DNA of 5,054 nt from an uncultured Verrucomicrobiae bacterium (GTDB taxonomy: Bacteria > Verrucomicrobiota > Verrucomicrobiia > Verrucomicrobiales > Akkermansiaceae). Location: the NCBI GenBank assembly GCA_937957985.1, contig CALGOH010000095.1, positions 1 through 5,054 on the forward strand. The letters run 5' to 3'. Numbering within the stretch: the stretch's first letter is position 1; the number at the start of each line of letters is the position of its first letter. The position numbers were made by a program, and so were the translations under genes. Positions 1-5,054 of the stretch are shown piece by piece. Below the pieces are notes generated by a model. It did no database searches and had not been told where the DNA came from. It was given only the letters and a program-made list of their open reading frames with translations.

Positions 1-32
1 TTCAGCGCCCGGAACCGGGAAGAGGAGTTCCC

Positions 33-96
33 CCGTCGGAAACCGACGGAACAGGGGAGAGCGCCCTGCAGGACCTGTATCGTCGGTTTCCGACGA
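33..96. repeat. Pair of near-identical short hairpins (REP-like)
   Basis: Two perfect hairpins share the same stem core. The first (33-49) is CCGTCGG, loop AAA, CCGACGG. The second (80-96) is TCGTCGG, loop TTT, CCGACGA. The core GTCGGAAACCGAC is followed by its exact reverse complement, so the two units form an inverted pair about 30 bp apart, as in REP/BIME-type elements. The palindrome CCTGCAGG lies between them (65-72). The pair is downstream of the beta-propeller gene on the minus strand. There is no T-run after either stem, so a classical Rho-independent terminator is not supported. The hairpins are seen directly; membership of a dispersed repeat family is inferred. Confidence 0.6.
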
Positions 97-115
97 GGGA
101 GATCCCTAACGACCA

Positions 116-163
116 CCGGGGACTCGAAGTCCCCGGCTACGGATATTTCGTCCCGTCGGGACG
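116..163. repeat. Two further GC-rich hairpins in the 3' intergenic region
   Basis: A 9-bp perfect stem, CCGGGGACT / AGTCCCCGG with loop CGA, spans 116-136. A 6-bp perfect stem, CGTCCC / GGGACG with loop GTC, spans 149-163. They continue the hairpin cluster that starts at 33, giving four perfect stem-loops within about 130 bp. All have 3-base loops. They lie 80-130 bp beyond the stop codon of the minus-strand beta-propeller gene and could slow or end its transcription, but neither has a U-tract. Positions 164-244 hold nothing I can recognise. Confidence 0.55.
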
Positions 164-244
164 CTCGACCCCATGGCTTGAGGAAGTGCCATTCGGGCTA
201 ACCCCGATAGGCGTTTCTACAGAGTGTCGCCTTCCCGTCTCCGC

Positions 245-1477
245 TCACTCCCCGATGCAGTAGAGCATCGACAGGGAGCGCACGAACATCCGCCCCTGGA
301 TCGGGGCCAGCGTCGCGCGGAAAAGCTCGTCCACCTCGGCGCCGAGTTCGTTCACCGCCACGATCTCCTTCCGCGGACCGGGCTTCAGCACCACCGTGCC
401 GCCGCCGTACACGTTGGGGATCAGCACGTGGCCCCGCATCACCAGCGGCGAGGCGGCGAACTGTCCTTTCACCCCGAGCGGCTCCTCCCACAGGCGCCTG
501 CCGGTCTTCGCCTCGTAGCAGGCCGCCTTGCCCGACATGGAAACGACGATCACATGGCCGCCGACCACCGCCGGCGACGGCAGGTCGCGGCCCGCCCGCC
601 GCGGCGTGTGCCAGACGCGATGCGTTCGGGTCACGTCACCCCGCCCGCCGGGTCTGACGGCATAGGTGTCGCCCGGCTTGCCGTTGACCACGTGCAGCAG
701 TCCGTCGGCGTAGTCCGGCACCGGCGAGCCGCGTCCGTTGAAGCCCTTGCAGAACCACAGCTCCCTCCCGCCTTCGAGTTCGTAGCCGCGCACCCCGAAC
801 TCACCATTGAGCACCAGTTCTCGCTCGCCGTTCACCTCGATCACGATCGGCGTGCTCCAGCCGCCGCGCGGCTTCGGCTCGCGCCCGGTTTTCCAGATCG
901 TCTCGCCCGTCGCGACGTCCATCGCCACCAGCGACGACTCGCCCTCGGCGTCGCAGTTCTGGATCACCATCCCGTCGATGATGACCGGCGAGGCCCCCAC
1001 GCCCCACGGTCCGGGAAACGCCCCGAGGTCGCGCGACCAGAGCTTTTTCCCATCCAGGTCGAAGGCGTGCAATCCGCCCGCACCGAAAAACGCCACCACC
1101 CGCTCGCCATCCGTCGCGCAGGTCGGGCTCGCGAAACCGTTCATCGCGTGCGGCGTCTCCGGCTTGTCGCAGGGGATCGTCCGCTCCCAGAGCATCTTGC
1201 CGTCGGTGCCGCTCACGCAGAACACATGGCGCTCCCGCCCGTCCTCCGACGCACCGGTGAGGAACAGCCTGTCACCCCAGTTCACCGGTGAGGACTGGCC
1301 TTCGCCCTTGAGCTTCGTCTTCCACACGACCGACTCCGCGCTCCATTTCAGCGGCACGTCCGTCGCCGCCGAGTGACCCCGCCCCGTCGGCCCGCGGAAC
1401 TGCGGCCAGTTCTCCTCGGCCGGAGCCGCGGCGGCCATCGCCAGCAGGATGGTGGAAATCGATCGAAAAGGCCTCAT
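245..1477 (-). CDS. Exported PQQ-like beta-propeller repeat protein
   Basis: This 410-aa protein starts with a signal peptide: MRPFRS, then a hydrophobic Ala/Leu-rich core (about residues 8-18), with cleavage likely near the APAEE segment (18-22), so it is predicted to act in the periplasm or outside the cell. WPQFRGPTGRGHSA (24-37) is the opening signature of the PQQ-binding-like beta-propeller proteins abundant in Verrucomicrobiota and Planctomycetota. Blade motifs of the form 'x-D-x-x-T/D-G-x-x-x-W' recur: TDGKMLWER (91-99), FDLDGKKLWSRDLG (139-152), AMDVATGETIWKT (185-197), YELEGGRELWF (232-242) and YEAKTGRRLWEEPLG (321-335). The C-terminal LYCIGE closes the last blade. These proteins are usually annotated by resemblance to quinoprotein dehydrogenases, but no catalytic dehydrogenase partner or PQQ-binding site is evident here, so the role is probably structural or ligand-binding and the substrate is unknown. 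It lies 118 bp downstream of the DUF2293 gene on the same strand. I see no clear Shine-Dalgarno sequence; the start is chosen because it gives an intact signal peptide. Confidence 0.93.
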   Translation of the reverse strand: MRPFRSISTILLAMAAAAPAEENWPQFRGPTGRGHSAATDVPLKWSAESVVWKTKLKGEGQSSPVNWGDRLFLTGASEDGRERHVFCVSGTDGKMLWERTIPCDKPETPHAMNGFASPTCATDGERVVAFFGAGGLHAFDLDGKKLWSRDLGAFPGPWGVGASPVIIDGMVIQNCDAEGESSLVAMDVATGETIWKTGREPKPRGGWSTPIVIEVNGERELVLNGEFGVRGYELEGGRELWFCKGFNGRGSPVPDYADGLLHVVNGKPGDTYAVRPGGRGDVTRTHRVWHTPRRAGRDLPSPAVVGGHVIVVSMSGKAACYEAKTGRRLWEEPLGVKGQFAASPLVMRGHVLIPNVYGGGTVVLKPGPRKEIVAVNELGAEVDELFRATLAPIQGRMFVRSLSMLYCIGE

Positions 1478-1496
1478 CGCGGTCGTTCAAAAACGC

Positions 1497-1509
1497 GGAA
1501 CCATGTTCC
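1497..1509. promoter_or_regulatory. 13-bp perfect palindrome upstream of the beta-propeller gene
   Basis: GGAAC-CAT-GTTCC is a perfect inverted repeat with a 3-base centre, 20 bp upstream of the beta-propeller start codon on the minus strand. Its size and place would suit an operator overlapping a promoter or 5' leader. It lies in the 118-bp gap between the DUF2293 stop and the beta-propeller start; the rest of the gap shows only a weak 6-bp stem (CCGCGA at 1523-1528 with TCGCGG at 1551-1556). No -10/-35 pair is convincing. The palindrome is seen; a regulatory role is speculative. Confidence 0.2.
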
Positions 1510-1595
1510 ATCCTTGCCGACACCGCGAGAAAATTGGAGACCGCGCCCATTCGCGGTTCCAAGATCCGAATGGAGATTCCCTGAGGCCGCCACCC

Positions 1596-2273
1596 CTACC
1601 GCCACGCCGCTTCCGCGCGATCCAGCGCGTCGCCGATCATCCACCGCGCCTCCTGGCGCGGCACGCCGGCCATCAGCAGCTCGTCGTAGTTCGTCGCCGT
1701 GTGGCGCAGGTGCGCCCGCACCGCCAGCGCCACCGTTTTCGGATCCAGCTCCTTCGCCGCCGCGCTGCGGCCGACCCGCCCGCTGTGCTTCTGACAGGCG
1801 TGCAGGGCGATCTCGGCCGCCCGCTCCGGCGGTGCCTTCGGATAGGCCTTCAGGATCTCGTGGGTGAAATCGATCACATACTCCCGGTCCTTCACCGCGT
1901 CCCGTTCCCGGCGTCGCTCGGCCTTGCGCTCCCGCTGGTCGGCGTCGGCCAGGCATTCCTCCTCCGCCCGCTGCAGCGCCGCCTCCTCGACCAGCGTGCC
2001 CTGCCGCTCGTAGCGCTTCCGCCGCCGGCTCCACTCCACCACCACCGCCCGCAAGGCGGAATATTTCCCCGCCCGCCGCGTCAGCGCCGCATCCCCGCGC
2101 GGCAGGAAGACCAGATGGTCCAGATCCGCACAGCCCAGACACAAGGCCTCCGCCACCTTGCCCTCTTCGCCGGTCAGCGTGATCCACTCGCCGCCCTCCA
2201 GCTTCATCCCGCACTCCGCGCACGCCCCCTCGCGATGCGCGATGAACACCGTCGGCTCGTTCGACTTGGTCAT
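1596..2273 (-). CDS. DUF2293 domain protein with N-terminal zinc-ribbon-like segment
   Basis: This is a 225-aa soluble protein with no signal peptide or membrane segment. Two CxxC pairs, C18/C21 and C45/C48, about 24 residues apart, look like a small zinc ribbon (residues 10-55). A charged, Arg/Glu-rich helix follows (about 82-131), probably a coiled coil. The C-terminal part (about 131-212) carries the DUF2293 pattern: the AYPKAPPERAAEIALHAC segment (143-160), HSGRVGRSA (163-171), LAVRAHLRHTATNYDELL (183-200) and a final ARWMI (209-213). The function of DUF2293 is unknown; the basic residues and the zinc ribbon suggest nucleic-acid binding, which is an inference only. The gene diverges from the HNH endonuclease gene with 590 bp between the start codons. 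A GGAG lies about 17 bases upstream of the ATG, too far for a good ribosome site. The start is supported by the first CxxC pair being close to the N-terminus. Confidence 0.87.
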   Translation of the reverse strand: MTKSNEPTVFIAHREGACAECGMKLEGGEWITLTGEEGKVAEALCLGCADLDHLVFLPRGDAALTRRAGKYSALRAVVVEWSRRRKRYERQGTLVEEAALQRAEEECLADADQRERKAERRRERDAVKDREYVIDFTHEILKAYPKAPPERAAEIALHACQKHSGRVGRSAAAKELDPKTVALAVRAHLRHTATNYDELLMAGVPRQEARWMIGDALDRAEAAWR

Positions 2274-2414
2274 GACAAACTCATTTCAAACTCCGATCCC
2301 TCCGGCGGGAAGGCCCGAGTACCGCTTCGCCAGCAAATCCGGACCTGGCAAAGCCGGAACACGAATGGACACCAAACCACACGGATGGCGCGGAAACGCG
2401 AATCGCGCGACCCG

Positions 2415-2438
2415 TGCCCGTGCGCATGCCCGTGCGCC
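2415..2438. repeat. Direct repeat, 2 x 12 bp
   Basis: TGCCCGTGCGCA (2415-2426) is followed at once by TGCCCGTGCGCC (2427-2438), differing only in the last base. A partial CCCGTG precedes it at 2411. It abuts the hairpin that starts at 2438. Probably a slippage product in GC-rich DNA. Confidence 0.7.
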
Positions 2439-2456
2439 ATGACCCGAAGGGTCATG
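2438..2456. repeat. Perfect 8-bp hairpin
   Basis: CATGACCC (2438-2445), loop GAA (2446-2448), GGGTCATG (2449-2456). The stem is perfect with a tight C-GAA-G closing. No T-run follows on either strand, so I do not call a terminator. It is the first of five inverted repeats in this intergenic region. Confidence 0.65.
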
Positions 2457-2477
2457 AGAGCCAAGCCCGGGGGGCAA

Positions 2478-2514
2478 GGAACCCGCAAACGTGGGTGACG
2501 CGGCCCCGGGTTCC
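2478..2514. repeat. Inverted repeat, 8-bp arms, 21-base loop
   Basis: GGAACCCG (2478-2485) pairs with CGGGTTCC (2507-2514). The arms are exact reverse complements. The loop is G/C-rich. It may be a cruciform or an RNA stem if the region is transcribed. Confidence 0.5.
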
Positions 2515-2538
2515 GGCATGCGGACAATCCGGCGGCCC

Positions 2539-2571
2539 GAAAGGTCGCGAGAGGTCTTCTGTCGACCTTTC
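2539..2571. repeat. Inverted repeat, 9-bp arms, 15-base loop
   Basis: GAAAGGTCG (2539-2547) pairs exactly with CGACCTTTC (2563-2571). An 8-bp direct repeat GGTCGCGA (2543-2550 and 2573-2580) overlaps it; its TCGCGA core is itself a palindrome. The layered symmetry could be a protein-binding site or part of a dispersed repeat element. Confidence 0.5.
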
Positions 2572-2599
2572 TGGTCGCGACACCGACGGCCTCCCTCCC

Positions 2600-2621
2600 T
2601 GCTGCTAAAAAACCAGCAGCA
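2600..2621. repeat. Small hairpin with A/T-rich loop
   Basis: TGCTGCT (2600-2606) and AGCAGCA (2615-2621) form a 7-bp stem around the loop AAAAAACC. On the minus strand the loop reads as a T-run inside the stem-loop rather than after it, so it does not fit a Rho-independent terminator. It sits 10 bp before the 9-bp tandem array. Confidence 0.45.
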
Positions 2622-2630
2622 AGAGCCGGG

Positions 2631-2666
2631 GTGCGCGGGGTGCGCGGGGTGCGCGGGGTGCGCGGG
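2631..2666. repeat. Tandem repeat, 4 x 9 bp (GTGCGCGGG)
   Basis: Four perfect head-to-tail copies of GTGCGCGGG occupy 2631-2639, 2640-2648, 2649-2657 and 2658-2666. A degenerate GCGGGCC follows. The unit is a multiple of three, so every frame stays open and reads as a tripeptide repeat (for example Arg-Gly-Val on the plus strand). This explains spurious ORFs here. Copy number is likely to vary between strains through slippage. Confidence 0.9.
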
Positions 2667-2710
2667 GCGGGCCGTGTGGCGACGGTGGCTGCGGCGGCCC
2701 GCCGCAGGCC

Positions 2711-2737
2711 GTGGCGGAAGCGGCTCGCTTCCGCTAC
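2711..2737. repeat. 12-bp hairpin, strongest stem in the intergenic region
   Basis: GTGGCGGAAGCG (2711-2722), loop GCT, CGCTTCCGCTAC (2726-2737). Eleven of the 12 pairs are Watson-Crick and one is G-T, which is a wobble pair in RNA. It lies about 127 bp upstream of the HNH start. An in-frame ATG at 2754 minus one stem arm is not present; the only upstream in-frame ATGs are within or after this stem, so it also argues that the coding region begins further down. Confidence 0.6.
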
Positions 2738-2863
2738 CTGCCCACTCCGGCGGCCGAGGCTGGAGCTTCCGGCCCCATCACGGGATTCCCCGCCGCCGCT
2801 GGCCCCATGGTGGCTCAAGTTTTCCCCTTCCCAGCCTCCCCGGATTTCCGTTTTCTCCATCCC

Positions 2864-3766
2864 ATGCCGTCCCTCGAGCAGGCCATCGAGCGCCTCTACG
2901 ATCTGAACGTCGGCATCATCGGCGACGGCGAACGCCGCCACGAACGCCCCCACAAGCCGCTCCTGCTCCTCGCCGCCCTCGACCTCATCGACGCCGGCCT
3001 CGCCACGCCCGACCGGATCCCGTGGGGACCGGAACTGCGCGACCGCTTCACCGCCCGCTTCGACATCATCCGCGCCGCCAACGACCAGAACACCCCGGAC
3101 AACCCCTTCCTCTACCTCCAGAGCGACGGCTTCTGGTCGGCGACGTGCCTCGACACCGGCCGACCCCTCGACCGCCAGCCGCTCATCCGCGAGTCCGGAC
3201 AAGTCATGGGCCGCTTCATCGATGGCTTCGACGTCCTCGTCGCCCTCCCGGAAAACCGCCGACGCATGCGCGAGGCGCTCGTCAGTCGCTACTTCCCGCA
3301 GCATGCCGCACGACTCCTCGCCACTCTTCCCGCCGCCGAACCCGAAACCCTCAAGGTCGCCGAGGAATCGCCCGAGTACGGCCGCAGCCCGGCCTTCCGC
3401 CGAAAGATCCTCGAGATCTACGACCACCAGTGCGCCGCCTGCGGCCTGCGCATCCGCCTCCCGGAAACCCACGACGTTTCCTTCATCGACGCCGCCCATC
3501 TCATCCCCTTCGCCGAGAGCCACAACGACCACCCCACCAACGGCCTCGCCCTCTGCAAGAATCACCACTGGGCCATGGACCGCGACGTCCTCGCCCCCGG
3601 TCCCGACCTCCGCTGGCACATCGCCAGAGCCATCGACCCGCGACGCTCGACCGGCGAAAGGGAACTCCACGAGCTCGCCGGCCAAGCCCTCCTGCTCCCC
3701 AAGGATCCGGCTTTCCATCCGGAGGAAGACGGGCTGAGGTGGAGGCACTCGCGCCTTATCGCATGA
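2864..3766 (+). CDS. HNH endonuclease, type IV-like, with sulfur-binding-domain-like N-terminus
   Basis: This is a complete 300-aa predicted DNA endonuclease. The C-terminal HNH domain (about 172-260, HNH_2-like) has CxxC (C190, C193) and CxxH (C231, H234) as likely zinc ligands, the catalytic-type AAHLIPF (210-216, H212), TNGLALC (225-231, N226) and NHHWAMDRD (233-241). All key residues are present. The N-terminal domain (about 1-125) has RPHKPLLLL (28-36), RIPWGPEL (51-58) and PFLYLQSDGFW (81-91). This pattern resembles the sulfur-binding domain of phosphorothioate-dependent nucleases such as ScoMcrA and SprMcrA, where it selects modified DNA; that assignment rests on motif memory, and the true ligand is unknown. 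The protein probably restricts modified incoming DNA. The start at 2864 is chosen because family-like sequence begins there. The frame is open further upstream, but the extra 51 codons translate a hairpin and low-complexity DNA. The ribosome site is weak. The next gene begins 7 bp after the stop, suggesting an operon. Confidence 0.92.
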   Translation: MPSLEQAIERLYDLNVGIIGDGERRHERPHKPLLLLAALDLIDAGLATPDRIPWGPELRDRFTARFDIIRAANDQNTPDNPFLYLQSDGFWSATCLDTGRPLDRQPLIRESGQVMGRFIDGFDVLVALPENRRRMREALVSRYFPQHAARLLATLPAAEPETLKVAEESPEYGRSPAFRRKILEIYDHQCAACGLRIRLPETHDVSFIDAAHLIPFAESHNDHPTNGLALCKNHHWAMDRDVLAPGPDLRWHIARAIDPRRSTGERELHELAGQALLLPKDPAFHPEEDGLRWRHSRLIA

Positions 3767-3773
3767 GATCGCC

Positions 3774-5005
3774 ATGAGTTTCATCCCTCCAGAGCTGTTG
3801 AGCATCCTCCACGGTCTCGAGGGAGAGCAGTGCGAGTTCAAGGAATGGAAGACGAAAGACGACTTCGATGGGTTGACCAAGTATGCGTGCGCGCTCGCCA
3901 ATGAAGGCGGAGGAAGAATTGTTCTCGGGGTGGCCGACCAACGTCCCCGCCGAATTGTAGGCACCCGGGTCTGGCCGCAGATGGAGAATGCGCGGCGAAG
4001 TCTCAACCAGCGCATCCATCTAACAACCCACTGGGAGGAATTCCAGACTTCCGAAGGACGGGTTCTCGTCATCACCGTGCCCCGCCACGCCTACGGGTTG
4101 CCGGCGTCTTGGGATGGCCGGGCGTGGATGCGCGAAAATGACAGCTTGGTTCCATTGTCCGAAGCGCGCCGGAAATCCATCTGGGAAGAAATCGGTCGCG
4201 ATTTCTCCTCAGAAACCTGTCCCGGCCTCAGCATCGGCGACCTGAACCCAACCGCCCTCGACGCGTTTCGCCGCGCTTGGGTCGATTCGTTGCAGGCGCG
4301 CCGCGACGACTCGGGGCAGCGGGACGCCGAGCGGATCGAGGGACTCGGGCATGAACAGCTCCTGCGCGATACCGAGCTGTCCCAAGCCGACGGCACCCTC
4401 GTGAACGCGGCCCTGATCCTTTTCGGCACCCGGCAGGCGGTGCGACGGCATCTCGCCCAAGCCGAACTCGTTTACGAGTTCCGCAACACATCCGCATCGG
4501 GTCCTGCGGAACTGCGCGTCGAATTCCAGGAGGGCTTCTTTGCCTGGCATGACCTCTTGTGGCGGCAGGTCAACGAACCCAGCCGCAACCCCCGGCAGAC
4601 CTTCCAGTCCGGGCTTTTCGTCCGCCAATTGCCATCCTTCGCCGAAAGGCCGGTTCGGGAGGCGATCCTCAACGCCGTCTGCCACCGCGACTACCTCCTC
4701 GGAAACAGCATCTTCATTCGCCAGACCCCGGCCACACTCACCATCGAAAGTCCCGGCGGCCTCTTGCCCCAGGTCACCGTGGAAACCCTGCTCGACCGAC
4801 AGGCACCGCGGAATCGCCGGCTCGCGGAGGTTTTCCAGCGCTGCAGAATGGTGGAAAGGTCGGTGCCCCTCTCTCCGAATTGGAGGATGTCCTGCCCTCC
4901 AAGACGAAAAGACAAATCCAATACTTTTTGCGTCTTTTGGCCGAGCCAGGGAAGGTTGTCGCGCCCCGTCGCTGGCGAGCAGCGTTCTGCAAATCAATGC
5001 CTTAG
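3774..5005 (+). pseudogene. AlbA_2/Schlafen-type putative DNA-binding ATPase, internally deleted and frameshifted
   Basis: The frame from ATG 3774 encodes an AlbA_2 (Schlafen-like) domain at about residues 8-130, with CEFKEWK (20-26), ALANEGGGRIVLGVAD (40-55) and WMREND (118-123). A RecG-like/GHKL ATPase region follows: REAILNAVCHRDY (295-307), ESPGGLLP (325-332) and APRNRRLAEVFQRC (345-358), ending at MVERS (359-363). Intact relatives continue with SGQG and about 100 more residues before a C-terminal winged helix. Here that middle part is missing. The winged-helix-like tail, APLSELEDVLPS then KRQIQYFLRLL and RRWRAAF, is in a different frame (about 4865-5005, TAG stop). The junction is near 4858-4866. 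The simplest reading is an internal deletion that changed frame. The original frame stays open to the end of the window with non-homologous sequence, so a truncated chimeric product is possible. The gene follows the HNH gene by 7 bp and was probably its operon partner. Assembly error is the main alternative. Confidence 0.8.
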
Positions 5006-5054
5006 GAGAATACCCAGCAGCCAAAACAACAAACAAATCCAAGCTCTTTGGAGC
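5006..5054. other. 3' end of window, no gene recognised
   Basis: These 49 bases after the winged-helix-tail stop are A-rich (CAAAACAACAAACAAATCC) and unlike the GC-rich DNA before them. A small 4-bp stem, GCTC / GAGC (5043-5054), is cut by the window edge. It could be the start of a longer structure but cannot be judged. Confidence 0.3.

Larger units (their letters stand above)
2274..2863. other. Divergent intergenic region, repeat- and hairpin-rich, no gene seen
   Basis: These 590 bp separate the minus-strand DUF2293 gene from the plus-strand HNH gene and should contain both promoters. Open frames run through much of it on both strands, but they are low-complexity translations of repeats and match no family I know. 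The central part (2415-2737) is a dense series of direct, inverted and tandem repeats listed separately. The last 125 bp before the HNH start become pyrimidine-rich (TTTTCCCCTTCCC and similar). I could not identify a confident -35/-10 pair for either gene. Confidence 0.7.

Noticed and set aside
33..163. CRISPR array
   Set aside because: The units are short palindromes of differing sequence, with no regular repeat-spacer spacing and no cas genes.
224..1291. 355-codon plus-strand open frame opposite the beta-propeller gene
   Set aside because: The His/Arg/Pro-rich translation is typical of a shadow frame, while the minus strand encodes a recognisable signal peptide and propeller blades.
1449..2498. 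349-codon plus-strand open frame opposite the DUF2293 gene
   Set aside because: The low-complexity Arg/Pro/Leu-rich product fits no family, and the minus strand carries the DUF2293 pattern and both CxxC pairs.
2600..2621. Rho-independent terminator
   Set aside because: The A/T run lies in the loop and not after the stem, and no gene ends nearby on either strand.
2711..2863. 51-codon N-terminal extension of the HNH protein
   Set aside because: It translates a 12-bp hairpin and low-complexity DNA, and the family-like N-terminus begins at the ATG at 2864.
2270..4075. 601-codon open frame on the minus strand, opposite the HNH gene and ending in an ATGA overlap with the DUF2293 start
   Set aside because: It is antisense to a gene with clear HNH motifs, its translation is Gly/Val/Glu-rich and matches no known family, and it runs through the 9-bp tandem repeat. 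Long antisense frames are expected opposite GC-rich, codon-biased genes. The ATGA overlap with the DUF2293 gene looks accidental.
4209..5042. 277-codon minus-strand open frame opposite the ATPase gene
   Set aside because: No recognisable domain; the plus strand shows the ATPase motifs and the winged-helix tail over the same stretch.

Overview
This window is GC-rich and bacterial, with strongly C/G-ending codons in its genes. The best lineage guess is Verrucomicrobiota or a related PVC-group bacterium. Three things suggest this: a secreted PQQ-type beta-propeller protein opening with the WPQFRGP signature that is so common there, GC-rich intergenic DNA full of short hairpins and tandem repeats, and start sites without strong Shine-Dalgarno sequences. 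The lineage is an inference; there is no rRNA or other marker gene here.

Layout. Positions 1-244 are non-coding and carry a cluster of short perfect hairpins, including two near-identical ones. Two genes follow on the minus strand: an exported PQQ-like beta-propeller protein (245-1477) and, upstream of it across a 118-bp gap, a DUF2293 protein with an N-terminal zinc-ribbon-like segment (1596-2273). A 590-bp intergenic region (2274-2863) separates these from a divergent plus-strand pair. It holds five inverted repeats, a 2x12-bp direct repeat and a 4x9-bp tandem repeat. The plus-strand pair is an HNH endonuclease (2864-3766) and, 7 bp after its stop codon, an AlbA_2/Schlafen-type putative DNA-binding ATPase (3774-5005) that looks broken. 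No gene is visible in the last 49 bases.

How the genes may work together. The HNH protein looks like a modification-dependent (type IV-like) restriction enzyme. Its N-terminal half resembles the sulfur-binding domain of ScoMcrA/SprMcrA-type nucleases, and its C-terminal half is a complete HNH domain with zinc ligands. The tightly linked AlbA_2/ATPase gene would be its natural operon partner, giving a two-gene defence-like module. That second gene has lost the segment between its ATPase core and its C-terminal winged helix, and the winged helix is now in another frame, so the module is probably decayed or reduced to the nuclease. The two minus-strand genes have no evident functional link to this pair.
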